In this document: one piece after another, positions 29,347-38,578 of the stretch
Numbering within the stretch: position 1 is the first letter of the stretch
Layout of the letters: every line of letters begins with the position of its first letter
DNA from: JAHRAW01 sp028066695
GTDB taxonomy: Bacteria > Pseudomonadota > Gammaproteobacteria > Arenicellales > Poriferihabitantaceae
Reading direction: 5' to 3'
NCBI GenBank assembly: GCA_963457535.1
Contig: OY734803.1
Coordinates: 558,001-622,000, forward strand
Length of the DNA: 64,000 nucleotides
The notes under the pieces: model-generated
The model's input: only the letters and a program-made list of their open reading frames with translations
The model's database searches: none
What the model was told of the DNA's origin: nothing
Position numbers and translations under genes: made by a program

Positions 29347-30921
29347 ATGCCACTCATGCAGGAAAACCTTTGGTCGCTGCTGCAGCCGGCGCTGCGGAAA
29401 TACGGCGGCAACCCGGCCTGGATTTGCCGCCTGCGCGACCGGCGGCGGGTGGTTGGCTACCGGCAACTACATGACGCGGCGCTCGCCGCCGCCGCATTGC
29501 TGCGCGAGCGCGGCGTCAGGGAAGGCGACAGCGTCGCCATCACCGCGCCGAACGGGCCCGAGTTCACCGCGGCCGCGCTCGGCGCGTGGAAGATCGGCGC
29601 CAATGTCGCGCCGGTTCACCCCGGCAACAGCGCGCACGAGCGCGCGACGCAGTTGCGCGCATTGGCGCCGGCGGCGCTGTTCGTGCATGGCGACGACAAC
29701 GCAAACAGTGAAGAAAACGATTGCGCGGAAAAACGCATGGACATTCCGATGTCCTGCGCGCCCGAACGCGCCGCGGCCGAGGCCGCGCGCCCGGCCGCGC
29801 GCGGCGGCGATGCGGTCGCGCTGCGCGTCTGCACTTCCGGCAGCGCCGGCGCGCCGAAAATCGTCCGGCTGTCGCATGCCAACCTCGCCTCCAACATGCG
29901 CGCGGCGTGCCTGATCGGCGAGTTCAGCGCGCGCGACCGCTTCATTTCGCTGCTGCCGTTTTCGCACGCGATGGGTTTGATGGGCAACATGCTGCTGCCG
30001 CTGCACCACGGCGCGGCGATCGTCACGCCGCGCGCGCTCGCCGCTGCGGAAATTTTGGAGGCGTTGCAGCATGAAAACATCAGCGTGCTCATCGCCGTGC
30101 CGCGGCTGTTTCGCAACGTGATGCAGGGGCTGGAAAAAAAATTTCGCGAAGGCGGCGCCGCGCTCGGCTGCTACCGCGCCGCGCTGCGCCGCATGCCGGC
30201 GCCGCTGCGCCGCCGGCTGAATGCGCCCATTCGCAAAAAACTCGGCGGGCGCATCAACGCCTGGGTCAGCGGCGGCTCGCATCTGGACGCGCGCATCAGC
30301 CGCTACTACCACGACCTCGGCCTGCCGCTGCGCCAGGGCTACGGCCTGACCGAGACCTCGCCGCTGGCCTGCATGCAGGACGAATTTGACAGCGCGCCGG
30401 AAAGCGTCGGCCGGCCGGTGGACGGCGTGCGCGTCCAAATCCACGCGCCCGACCAGGCCGGCTGCGGCGAGATTTGGATCGCGGGACCCAATGTCATGCT
30501 CGGCTACGAGGACGAACGGCAGAACCGCGAGGCGATGCACGACAACTGGTTCAAGACCGGCGACCTCGGGCGGGTGGATGCGAACGGCCGGGTTTTTTTA
30601 ACCGGCCGCCTGAAGCGCCTGATAGTGACCGAGGCCGGCAAAAATGTTTATCCGGAAGAACTGGAAACCCTGCTGGAGCGCGATGCGGCGGTCAAGGAAG
30701 CCGGCGTGCTGGAAGTCGCTTCCCGTCCGGCCTGCGTGCTGGCCATGCACGAGCGGCGCGAAGAGCGCGCGCGCGAGGCGCTGGCCGCGTTCAACAAACT
30801 GGTTTCCAAACACAACCGCATCACGCGTTTTGCGCTGGTGGACGAACTGCCGCGCACGCCGCTCGGCAAGATGGCGCTGCGGCAACTGCCGGAAATTTTC
30901 GCGCGCAACGAAGTGAAATGA
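29347..30921 (+). CDS. AMP-dependent acyl-CoA synthetase/ligase
   Basis: A 524-residue adenylate-forming enzyme that activates a carboxylic (probably fatty) acid as acyl-AMP and transfers it to CoA or another thiol. The motifs are ordered as expected: TSGSAGAPK (A3), GYGLTETSP (A5), NWFKTGDLG (A7) and GRLKRLIVTEAGKNVYPEE (A8/A10). The FVHGDDN region replaces part of the usual sequence before the A3 motif. LRQGYGLTETSP resembles long-chain ligases. Chain-length preference is unknown. thrC follows after 19 bp. Confidence 0.87.
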   Translation: MPLMQENLWSLLQPALRKYGGNPAWICRLRDRRRVVGYRQLHDAALAAAALLRERGVREGDSVAITAPNGPEFTAAALGAWKIGANVAPVHPGNSAHERATQLRALAPAALFVHGDDNANSEENDCAEKRMDIPMSCAPERAAAEAARPAARGGDAVALRVCTSGSAGAPKIVRLSHANLASNMRAACLIGEFSARDRFISLLPFSHAMGLMGNMLLPLHHGAAIVTPRALAAAEILEALQHENISVLIAVPRLFRNVMQGLEKKFREGGAALGCYRAALRRMPAPLRRRLNAPIRKKLGGRINAWVSGGSHLDARISRYYHDLGLPLRQGYGLTETSPLACMQDEFDSAPESVGRPVDGVRVQIHAPDQAGCGEIWIAGPNVMLGYEDERQNREAMHDNWFKTGDLGRVDANGRVFLTGRLKRLIVTEAGKNVYPEELETLLERDAAVKEAGVLEVASRPACVLAMHERREERAREALAAFNKLVSKHNRITRFALVDELPRTPLGKMALRQLPEIFARNEVK

Positions 30922-30940
30922 GCGCGCGCCGCCGCCCGTC

Positions 30941-32332
30941 ATGAAATACCTCAGCACGCGCGGCGACTCCGCGCTTCGCTCCTTTGAGGAAGTCACCCTC
31001 GGCGGGCTGGCCGCGGACGGCGGGCTGTATGTGCCGGAAACCTGGCCGGCGTTCGGCGAGGAGGAAATCCGCGCGTTTCGCGGCATGCCGTATGCGCAGC
31101 TGGCGGCGCGCGTCATCGCCCGCTTTGCCGGCGAATGCGTGCCGGCCGGCGAACTTGAAAAACTTTTGGAGCGCGCCTACCGCAATTTCGGCGCGCGCGA
31201 AGTCGCGCCTTTGAAACAACTGGACGATTCGCTGTTTTCGCTGGAACTCTTTCACGGGCCGACTTTCGCCTTCAAGGATTTCGCGCTGCAGTTTCTCGGC
31301 GAATTGTTCGGGCGGTTTATCGGCGCGCGCGGGCGCGCCTGCGCGATCATCGGCGCAACTTCCGGCGACACCGGCTCGGCCGCGATTGAAGCGGTGCGCG
31401 GGCGCGGCGGAATCAGTTTGCACATGCTGCACCCGGCCGGGCGCGTCTCGGAAGTGCAGCGCCGCCAGATGACCACGGTGGCCGACGCCAACATTCACAA
31501 CCTCGCGGTGGACGGAAACTTTGACGACTGCCAGAACCTGGTCAAGGCGATGTTCAACGACGCCGAATTCAAAAAGCGCCACGCGCTCGCCGCGGTCAAC
31601 TCCATCAACTGGGCGCGGATCGCCGCGCAGACGGTGTATTACTTTTACGCCGCGGTGCAGGCCGGCGCGCCCGAGCGCGCGGTCAGTTTCGCCGTGCCGA
31701 GCGGCAATTTCGGCAATGTGTTCGCCGGCTACGCCGCGCTGCAGATGGGGCTGCCGCTGCGGCGGCTGATCATCGGCACCAACCGCAACGACATCCTCGC
31801 GCGGTTTTTTGAATCGGGGAAGATGCAGCGGCGCGAACTGCACGCCACCATTTCACCGAGCATGGACATCCAAATTTCCAGCAACTTTGAGCGGCTGCTG
31901 TTTGAGTTGTGCGCGCGCGACGGCGGGCGCGTGCGGGGTTTGATGGAAGATTTCGCGAAGCACGGAGAATTTTCGGCGCCGCCGGAAGCGCTGCGCAAAG
32001 CCGGGGAAATTTTTCGCGCGCGCCGCTTCACCGACGAAGAGACGCGCGCCGAGATGAAACGGCTGCACGCGGCGAACGGCGCGTTCACCGACCCGCATTC
32101 GGCCATCGGCACGGCCGCGGCGCGCGCGTTCGCCGAGGACGGCGTGCCGACCATCGCGCTGGCGACCGCGCACGCGGCGAAATTCAGAGACGCGGCGCGC
32201 GCGGCCTGCGGCGCCGAAGCGCCGATGCCGCCGGCATTGCGCGAGGCGCTGCGGCGCGAGGAGCGAATGACGCCGGTGGCGAATGACCTGGACGCGGTCA
32301 AAAAACTGGTCGCGCGCGGCGCGGCGCGATGA
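30941..32332 (+). CDS. thrC: Threonine synthase
   Basis: PLP-dependent conversion of O-phosphohomoserine to threonine. 463 residues, the class with a long N-terminal region (STRGD at the start, GGLYVPE). The PLP lysine is Lys112 in TFAFKDFALQ. GATSGDTGSAAIEA and the PSGNFGNVFAGY phosphate-binding loop are also seen. Its stop overlaps the next gene's start (ATGA). Confidence 0.96.
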   Translation: MKYLSTRGDSALRSFEEVTLGGLAADGGLYVPETWPAFGEEEIRAFRGMPYAQLAARVIARFAGECVPAGELEKLLERAYRNFGAREVAPLKQLDDSLFSLELFHGPTFAFKDFALQFLGELFGRFIGARGRACAIIGATSGDTGSAAIEAVRGRGGISLHMLHPAGRVSEVQRRQMTTVADANIHNLAVDGNFDDCQNLVKAMFNDAEFKKRHALAAVNSINWARIAAQTVYYFYAAVQAGAPERAVSFAVPSGNFGNVFAGYAALQMGLPLRRLIIGTNRNDILARFFESGKMQRRELHATISPSMDIQISSNFERLLFELCARDGGRVRGLMEDFAKHGEFSAPPEALRKAGEIFRARRFTDEETRAEMKRLHAANGAFTDPHSAIGTAAARAFAEDGVPTIALATAHAAKFRDAARAACGAEAPMPPALREALRREERMTPVANDLDAVKKLVARGAAR

Positions 32333-33249
32333 AACGCATCGCGCGCCGCTTCCGCAACTTCGTCCGCATGCACTGGCGCGGCGAGACGCGGCTGGCGCGC
32401 GCATTTTGGGTGAACTTTTTGCTGCTGTGGATCGCGCTGACTTTTTTTGAGCGGTTTCTTTTTCCGCCTTTCCTGCACGGCGAGACGCGCGTGACCGCGG
32501 CCGCGGCGGTGTATTTCGTGTTCGCGCGGCTGCTGGTTTATCCGTGGCAGGTGGTCGGCGTGATTCGCGCCTGCGAGCGGCGCATCGCCGCGCGCGCCGA
32601 TCGCACCTGGACGGTGGCGGCGCTCGGCGTCGTGGTGCTCAGCATCGCGGCGACGCTCGCCGCCGGGTTTTCCAGTTATCAAAACCTGCTCGCCTTTCGC
32701 ACCGGGGCGCATGCGGACACGCACTCGGATGCGGATGTTCTCGCGCCGAAATATTTGCTGCGATTGTCCGCGGACGGCGAGTTGCTGCATTTGCGCGGGC
32801 CGTTTGAGGCCGGCATCACGCGCCGCGTGGAAGCGCTGCTGGACGCGCATCCGCGGGTGCGCGGCATCGCGCTGGACAGCGGCGGCGGGCAGATTTACGA
32901 GGGGCGCGGGCTGGCGCGGCTGATTCGCGAGCGCGGACTTGCGACCTATGCGCTGCGCGAATGCGCGTCTTCATGCGCGACCGCGTTCGTCGCCGGGCGG
33001 CAGCGCGCGCTCGGCGCCGGCGCGAAACTCGGGTTTCACCAATACGAAGCGCACACGGTGCTGCCGGCGTTTGATGTCGGCGAGGAGCAGGCGAAAGACA
33101 TGGAGTTGTTTCGCGCACAGGGGGTTTCGGAGGAATTCCTGCAGAAAATTTTCTCGACGCCGCCAGAGGAAATGTGGTGGCCGCGCGAGGAAGAGTTATT
33201 GCGCGCAGGTGTGGTGCATCAAGTAGGTGCGTTCAGCGATTTGCGTTAA
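32329..33249 (+). CDS. Membrane protein with ClpP/crotonase-like protease domain
   Basis: A 306-residue protein translated from within the thrC stop. It has hydrophobic helices at about 25-45, 56-78 and 95-115, then a domain of the ClpP/crotonase fold. LDSGGGQIYEGRGLARLI matches the oxyanion/turn region, CASSCATAFVAG places a likely nucleophile at Ser214 or Ser215, and LGFHQYEAH gives a candidate His at 237. This resembles the COG3904-like group of periplasmic serine-protease-like proteins. Substrate and role are unknown. Confidence 0.7.
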   Translation: MKRIARRFRNFVRMHWRGETRLARAFWVNFLLLWIALTFFERFLFPPFLHGETRVTAAAAVYFVFARLLVYPWQVVGVIRACERRIAARADRTWTVAALGVVVLSIAATLAAGFSSYQNLLAFRTGAHADTHSDADVLAPKYLLRLSADGELLHLRGPFEAGITRRVEALLDAHPRVRGIALDSGGGQIYEGRGLARLIRERGLATYALRECASSCATAFVAGRQRALGAGAKLGFHQYEAHTVLPAFDVGEEQAKDMELFRAQGVSEEFLQKIFSTPPEEMWWPREEELLRAGVVHQVGAFSDLR

Positions 33250-33263
33250 CAACGCCTCAGAGG

Positions 33264-33785
33264 TCACCGCCGCCGATGCAATCGTTTGGTTTGAGTGGCA
33301 CTTTTTTCAGCCAGTTGTCTGGCTCTTACCGCTCTTTTGGCAATCTCTTGATATCGTGCACCGTTGCCATCAGAGAACAGACGACTAAATGCTTCCAAAA
33401 AATCCGCCTCTTCTTGGTGCATCTTATGCTTCCTCAAGATAATTGCGATCCTCCATGCATAGTATGGCGCAGGATACTCTCCATTTTCGAAGTAATGTGC
33501 AACGCCTTCACGCACGATTCGAATCATTTCCTCCAGGTCATTATCAACACGTTTTAGATGTGCACGAAACTCCTCTTCATCCGAAGTGTTGATAGCGGTC
33601 CCCGGGTGGGGCAAGCCTCCAACCGGGTCTTCATTAGCCATTGTTTTTTCAAGCATTTCATCAAATTGCTTGCGGTGGTAAGCCGAAAATCGGCGGTTTG
33701 CTTCTGACTTGGAAGGCTTCTTGCGTTGCAATTCAGCCATCAATTCCATTAAGCCAGCTGCATGTATGTCGAGATGGTTTGACAT
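33264..33785 (-). CDS. Hypothetical helical protein
   Basis: A 173-residue soluble protein with no family I recognise. It is predominantly helical and charged. KHKMHQEEADFLEAFSRLF in the second half could be a TPR-like hairpin, and the C-terminus is very basic (about 152-173). The stretch is less GC-rich than the thrC and permease genes on each side, so it may be a recent arrival. It ends 14 bp from the convergent ClpP-like gene and starts 23 bp from the stop of the polyamine-type importer, in whose wake it could be transcribed. Confidence 0.6.
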   Translation of the reverse strand: MSNHLDIHAAGLMELMAELQRKKPSKSEANRRFSAYHRKQFDEMLEKTMANEDPVGGLPHPGTAINTSDEEEFRAHLKRVDNDLEEMIRIVREGVAHYFENGEYPAPYYAWRIAIILRKHKMHQEEADFLEAFSRLFSDGNGARYQEIAKRAVRARQLAEKSATQTKRLHRRR

Positions 33786-33808
33786 TGATTTACGCGTTGA
33801 TGTTTCGC

Positions 33809-34660
33809 TTAGTGCGGCGTGATTCCGCGCAGGCGTTCGCTGCGGCGGCGGAGCAATTCCACCGAGGTCAGCAGCAAAATGGAAACCGCGACGAGCAACG
33901 TCGCCACCGCGAGGATGGTCGGGCTGATCTGTTCGCGGATGCCGGAGAACATCTGCCACGGAATGGTGCGCTGCTCGTAACTGCCGACGAACAGCACCAC
34001 CACCACTTCGTCAAACGAGGTGATGAACGCGAACAGCGCGCCGGAAATCACGCCGGGCAAAATCAGCGGGACGATCACGCGGAAAAAAGTCCGCTGCGGC
34101 GAGGCGCCGAGCGTCGCCGCGGCGCGCACCAAACTGTGGTCAAAGCCGACCAGCGTGGCCGTCACGGTGATCACGACAAAGGGCGTGCCGAGCGCGGCGT
34201 GGGCGAGGATGACGCCGAGGTGCGTGGACGACAGGCCGATCTTGCTGTAGAAAAAATACATGCCGGCGGCCGAGATGATCAGCGGCACGATCATCGGCGA
34301 AATCAAAATGCCCATGATGACCGACTTGTGCGGCATCTCGCTGCGGCTCAGGCCGAGCGCGGCGACGGTGCCGAGCGTGGTGGAGATCAGCGTGGCGAAG
34401 ACCGCGATGACCAGGCTGTTTTTCACCGCGCCCTGCCAGTTGAGGTTGGTGAAGAAATCCCGGTACCATTTTAAGGAGTAGCCGGCCGGGTCAAAAGTCA
34501 GCATCTCCTCGGTGAAGGTGAAGAACGGCACCGCATTGAACGACAGCGGAATGACCACCACCACCGGCGCGATCAAAAAGAAAAAGATCAGCGCGCAGAT
34601 CGACAGGTAGGTGTAGTGCCAGATTTTCTCCGGCAGGGTTGCGTAGACGGGAAGGGACAT
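33809..34660 (-). CDS. ABC transporter permease, PotC-type (spermidine/putrescine-like)
   Basis: A 283-residue inner-membrane permease with about six spans, the last gene of an ATPase-binding protein-permease-permease operon. The EAA loop is visible as VRAAATLGASPQRTFFRVIVPLILPGV. YLSICALIFFFLIAPVVVVIP is the first span. It follows the PotB-type permease after seven bases. Substrate is assigned only to the polyamine/opine class. Confidence 0.88.
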   Translation of the reverse strand: MSLPVYATLPEKIWHYTYLSICALIFFFLIAPVVVVIPLSFNAVPFFTFTEEMLTFDPAGYSLKWYRDFFTNLNWQGAVKNSLVIAVFATLISTTLGTVAALGLSRSEMPHKSVIMGILISPMIVPLIISAAGMYFFYSKIGLSSTHLGVILAHAALGTPFVVITVTATLVGFDHSLVRAAATLGASPQRTFFRVIVPLILPGVISGALFAFITSFDEVVVVLFVGSYEQRTIPWQMFSGIREQISPTILAVATLLVAVSILLLTSVELLRRRSERLRGITPH

Positions 34661-34667
34661 TGCGCGT

Positions 34668-35915
34668 TCAGCCGAGTTTCATGTTGTCGATGCCGACGAT
34701 TTTGTCGTAGAGGAAATACAGCACCAGCACCACGCCGAGCAGAATCGCGCCGAGCGCCGCGGCCAGGCCCCAGTTCAGCGAATTCTGCATGTGGAAGGCG
34801 ATGAAGTTGCTGATCAAAGTGCCGCTCTGCCCGCCGACCAGCGCCGGGGTGATGTAGTAGCCGATGGCGAGGATGAACACCAAAATCGCGCCGGCGCCGA
34901 TGCCGGCGACGGTGTTGGGCATGTAAACGCGCACGAACGCGGTGAACGGCGTCGCGCCGAGCGACTTCGCCGCGCGCATGTAACTCGGCGGGATGGTCTT
35001 CATCACGCTGTAAAGCGGCAGCACCATGAACGGCAGCAGGATGTGCACCATGGCGATGATGGTGCCGGTGCGGTTGTGGATCATCGCCAGGCGGTTGTCG
35101 TCGTCGACCAGGCCGAACCACACCACCAGGTCGTTGATCACGCCCTCCTGCTGCAGCAGCGCGATCCACGCGGTGGTGCGCACCAGCAGCGAGGTCCAAA
35201 ACGGCAGCAGCACCAGAATGATCAGCAGGTTGCTTTTCGCGGTCGGCAGCACCGACAGCAAATAGGAAATCGGGTACGCGAGGATCAGGCACAGGAAGGT
35301 GATGAACAGGCTCATCCACAGCGTGCGCCAGAACAGTTTCAGGTAGATGCGCCCATCCTCGCTGTTGCGCGCGATGCCGCCGTCGTCGGCGTAGCCCATG
35401 TCCAGCGCGGCCAGGTAGTAGGAGATCGTGTAGGGCGCGCTTTCGCGCTTGATCACCCGCCAGTTTTCAATGTCGCCCCATTTTTCATCCAGGGCGATGA
35501 ACGCCTCGCGGTAGGGCGCCTCCATGCGACCGGCGCCGCGCGCGCTCTTGCGGAACAGGCCCGAGAAGCCGGGCTTTTCGTAATTCAGCCGGCGGCCGAC
35601 CCGGCCGCCCGATTTGTTTTCCTTCGCCTCGCGAAAATCCAGCGCGAGCGCGGCGAACACTTCCTCGTCCGGCAGTTCGCCGGAGCGCTCGTCCCATTTT
35701 TGCAGCAGCGGCATGCTGCGGTGCAGCACTTCGCCGACCAGTTGGTTCTCCACGCTGCGAAACAGCATGTCAATGATCGGCACGAAGAACGCGACCGCGA
35801 TGAACACGAACAGCGGCGCGACCAGCGCGACCGCCTTCAGTTTGCTGCGCCGCTGCGCGCGCGCCAAACTGGTTTTCAGCGGGACGCCGTCGGCGGTGAC
35901 CAGAACCTGGCTCAT
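34668..35915 (-). CDS. ABC transporter permease, PotB-type (spermidine/putrescine-like)
   Basis: A 415-residue permease, longer than PotB of E. coli (about 285). The extra length is a periplasmic insertion of roughly 130 residues between the first span (VAPLFVFIAVAFFVPIIDM) and the second (WMSLFITFLCLILAYPISYL). The EAA loop reads AAKSLGATPFTAFVRVYMPN. Similar long PotB-like proteins occur in proteobacterial importers of this class. It is separated from the binding-protein gene by a terminator-like hairpin, which should lower its expression relative to that protein. Confidence 0.88.
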   Translation of the reverse strand: MSQVLVTADGVPLKTSLARAQRRSKLKAVALVAPLFVFIAVAFFVPIIDMLFRSVENQLVGEVLHRSMPLLQKWDERSGELPDEEVFAALALDFREAKENKSGGRVGRRLNYEKPGFSGLFRKSARGAGRMEAPYREAFIALDEKWGDIENWRVIKRESAPYTISYYLAALDMGYADDGGIARNSEDGRIYLKLFWRTLWMSLFITFLCLILAYPISYLLSVLPTAKSNLLIILVLLPFWTSLLVRTTAWIALLQQEGVINDLVVWFGLVDDDNRLAMIHNRTGTIIAMVHILLPFMVLPLYSVMKTIPPSYMRAAKSLGATPFTAFVRVYMPNTVAGIGAGAILVFILAIGYYITPALVGGQSGTLISNFIAFHMQNSLNWGLAAALGAILLGVVLVLYFLYDKIVGIDNMKLG

Positions 35916-35971
35916 GTTTTTTTCGCCGTGTGTTGCCGCGTCATGTCGCGCGTGAAATTTCGCGCGAAAAA

Positions 35972-35999
35972 GCGCCCGCCGCGAAGATGCGGCGGGCGC
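35972..35999 (-). terminator. Partial terminator between binding protein and permeases
   Basis: GCGCCCGCCGC (35972-35982) pairs perfectly with GCGGCGGGCGC (35989-35999) across a six-base loop. On the minus strand the stem is followed by TTTTT. It lies 25 bp after the binding-protein stop, where importer operons often attenuate transcription so that the binding protein is made in excess. Confidence 0.85.
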
Positions 36000-36023
36000 C
36001 GGTGTCGCGGATTTCCGGTTCGG

Positions 36024-37124
36024 TTACCGCGCCAGCCAGGCGTTGAAACGCTCGGTCAGGTCGTCCTGGTTGTTCGCCCAGAACTCAAAGTCGACCAGCA
36101 GCGTGTGCTTGGCGTTTGCCGGAGCGGTCGGCATGTGCGGGCCCATCTCGATGCCGAGTTCGGCATGCTTCCCGACCAGCGGCGCGGAAGATTTGCGCGC
36201 CGGGCCGTAGGAGATGTATTTCGCCTGGTCGGCGAGCCGCTGGGTGTCGGTGGCGAAGTACAGGTACTTCATCACCTCGGCCTCGTTCTTGCCGCCCTTG
36301 GGGACGATCCAGCCGTCCAGGTCAAACATCTGCCAGTCCCACATCATCGCCACCGGCTGCTTCTCCTCCTCAATGACCGAGAACAGGCGGCCGTTGTAGG
36401 TGGAGCCGATGACCACTTCGCCGTCGGCGAGCAGTTGCGGGGTTTGCGCGCCCTTCTCCCACCAAATCACCTGGTCTTTGATGGTGTCCAGTTTCTTAAA
36501 CGCGCGCTTGACGCCCTTTTCGGTGCCGAGCATTTTGTACACCTTGTTCGGCTTGACGCCGTCGGCCAGAAGCGCCCACTCCAGGTTGTTGTTGGGGCGT
36601 TTTTCCAGCGCGCGCTTGCCCGGAATCTTTTTCAGGTCAAACACGTCGGCGATCTTGGTCGGCTTCTTTTTGACCAGGTCGGTTCGGTAGCCGAAGGTGG
36701 TGGAGTAAACGATGGTCGGGATGTAGCAGTCGTTCACGATCAGGTCGCCGAAGTCTTTGCTCGCCGGCGTGCCGTCGGGCGCGGACGCGAGCACCTTGTC
36801 GTGGTCGATTTCCACGGCGATGCCTTCATCGCACGCGATGATTGCGTCGCCCGCGACCATGTCCACCAGATCCCAGGTGACTTTGCCGGTGGACTGCATG
36901 GCGCGCAGTTTGGCGAGCGCGCCGCTGCCGGAGTCATCGTTGACGATTTCGATGTTGGGGTTCGCCCGCATATACGGCTCGTGATAGCCCTTCTGCTGGC
37001 TTGCGGTGTACGCGCCGCCCCAGGAAACGATCGTCAGTTTGGTCTGCGCATGCGCGGCGCCCGCAAACAGGAGCGCAGCAACTGCCGGCAGAAAGCACCG
37101 GCGGAAAGTGTGAAGAAATTTCAT
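36024..37124 (-). CDS. Extracellular solute-binding protein, polyamine-type
   Basis: Periplasmic binding protein of 366 residues. The signal peptide (FLPAVAALLFAGAAHA) is cleaved before QTKLTIVSWGG. The mature sequence matches the bacterial solute-binding family 1/PotD-like group: SWGGAYTASQQKGYHEPY, GKVTWDLVDMV and NGRLFSVIEEEKQPV. The ATG at 37124 has AGAGGT upstream; the alternative at 37142 would lengthen the signal peptide. Substrates in this group include spermidine, putrescine and opines. Confidence 0.9.
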   Translation of the reverse strand: MKFLHTFRRCFLPAVAALLFAGAAHAQTKLTIVSWGGAYTASQQKGYHEPYMRANPNIEIVNDDSGSGALAKLRAMQSTGKVTWDLVDMVAGDAIIACDEGIAVEIDHDKVLASAPDGTPASKDFGDLIVNDCYIPTIVYSTTFGYRTDLVKKKPTKIADVFDLKKIPGKRALEKRPNNNLEWALLADGVKPNKVYKMLGTEKGVKRAFKKLDTIKDQVIWWEKGAQTPQLLADGEVVIGSTYNGRLFSVIEEEKQPVAMMWDWQMFDLDGWIVPKGGKNEAEVMKYLYFATDTQRLADQAKYISYGPARKSSAPLVGKHAELGIEMGPHMPTAPANAKHTLLVDFEFWANNQDDLTERFNAWLAR

Positions 37125-37185
37125 TGGGAATACCTCTGTCATTGTGAAAAGAAAAAAGAAGGAAAAACCCGCCGCGCGGCCGCCG

Positions 37186-38289
37186 TCAGTCCGACGGATC
37201 CAGCGCGCGGCAGTCTTCCGCATTCCAGCCGATGTCGACCGTCTCGCCTTCGCGAAGATGGGCGTGCGCGGCTGAATTGGGAATTTTTACAATAAAATCG
37301 TCGTGGCCGCAAACGGTGAACCGCGTGCGGATGTGGTCGCCGAGGTAGATGAGTTCCTCGGCGCGCGCCGGGAAGATGTTGGCCATTTCGCCTTTTTTCG
37401 GGCCGACCACGACGCGCTCCGGGCGCAGCGACAAAGTGGCGCGCGCGCCGACCCCCTCCACCTTGATTTTCACCGCCTCCACGGTCGCGTCCGAGCCGTC
37501 CACCGCGACTTTGACATTGCCGTTGACTTCCTCCACCACCTTTCCGCGCAGGCGGTTGTTCTCGCCGATGAAGTTGGCGCAAAAGGCGTTCTCCGGTTTT
37601 TCATACAGCACTTCCGGCGGCGCGCACTGCTGAATGATGCCGTCGTCAAACACCGCGATGCGGTTGGACATGGTCAGCGCCTCGCTCTGGTCGTGGGTCA
37701 CATAGACCACGGTGAGGCCGAGGTTTTCGTGGATGTGCTTAATTTCATACTGCATTTGCTCGCGCAGGTTTTTGTCAAGCGCGCCGAGCGGCTCGTCCAT
37801 CAGCACCAGGTCCGGATCAAACACCAGCGAGCGCGCCACCGCGACGCGCTGCTGCTGGCCGCCGGAGAGTTGCGCCGGGCGGCGGTCGCCGAACGCGCCG
37901 AGCCGCACCATCTCCAGCGCGCGTTTGACTTTCGCTTCGCGCTCGTCCTTGCCCATGCCGCGCACTTCCAGCGGGAAGGCAAGGTTCTCCCACACGGTCA
38001 TGTGCGGGAACAGCGCGTAGTTTTGGAACACCATGCCGATGCCGCGTTTGTGCGGCGCGACCCGGTTGATGCCCTGGCCGTTGAGGTAGATCTCGCCGTG
38101 GGTGGCCGGCTCAAAGCCGGCAAGCATCATCAGGCAGGTGGTCTTGCCCGAGCCGGACGGCCCGAGCATGGTCAAAAACTCCCCCTTGGCGACATCAAGG
38201 TTGAGGCTTTTCACCACCAGCGTAACGCCGTCGTAACTCTTTTGAATGTCGACGAAGCGAACCAGCGGGTTCTCGTTGGTCATGTTCAT
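37186..38289 (-). CDS. ABC transporter ATPase, PotA-type
   Basis: Nucleotide-binding subunit of 367 residues, first gene of the operon. Walker A GPSGSGKTT, signature LSGGQQQRVAVARSL and Walker B LVLMDEPLGALD are intact. A C-terminal TOBE domain (from about residue 285, LSLRPERVVVG) is typical of PotA/MalK-like ATPases. An in-frame ATG two codons later (38283) is an alternative start. Three direct repeats lie upstream and may be its operator. Confidence 0.93.
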   Translation of the reverse strand: MNMTNENPLVRFVDIQKSYDGVTLVVKSLNLDVAKGEFLTMLGPSGSGKTTCLMMLAGFEPATHGEIYLNGQGINRVAPHKRGIGMVFQNYALFPHMTVWENLAFPLEVRGMGKDEREAKVKRALEMVRLGAFGDRRPAQLSGGQQQRVAVARSLVFDPDLVLMDEPLGALDKNLREQMQYEIKHIHENLGLTVVYVTHDQSEALTMSNRIAVFDDGIIQQCAPPEVLYEKPENAFCANFIGENNRLRGKVVEEVNGNVKVAVDGSDATVEAVKIKVEGVGARATLSLRPERVVVGPKKGEMANIFPARAEELIYLGDHIRTRFTVCGHDDFIVKIPNSAAHAHLREGETVDIGWNAEDCRALDPSD

Positions 38290-38313
38290 GTTGGTTGCAA
38301 TTGTGCGCCGCGA

Positions 38314-38371
38314 ATTACGGCTGAATTTTGCGCTACAAATACGGCTTAATTAATGTGTGAATGCGGCTGAA
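38314..38371 (-). promoter_or_regulatory. Triple direct repeat upstream of the polyamine-type operon
   Basis: Three near-identical 12-mers in the same orientation: ATTACGGCTGAA (38314-38325), AATACGGCTTAA (38338-38349) and AATGCGGCTGAA (38360-38371). Their starts are 24 and 22 bp apart, about two helical turns, so a regulator could bind all three on one DNA face. They lie 25-82 bp ahead of the ATPase start. I could not place a convincing -35/-10 pair. Confidence 0.55.
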
Positions 38372-38578
38372 TTTCACGCCGCGGGAACCGCGCAGTGTAG
38401 CACGGCCGCGCGCGCCGCGCAAGCCGCGCGCGGAATTAAATTCACCCCTCAACCCCCGCTTTTTGCGGATATTTGCGCGGTATTTTCGCCGTATTTTATG
38501 GGATAATGGGCGCCCGCCGGCGGCGCCGAGCGCGCGGCACTGCGGTTTCAATACAGACGAAAATGCACCGAGGCGGAA

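Noticed and set aside
34791..37295. Long open frame opposite the polyamine-type permease and binding-protein genes
   Set aside because: No recognisable domain; the opposite strand encodes clear ABC importer proteins.
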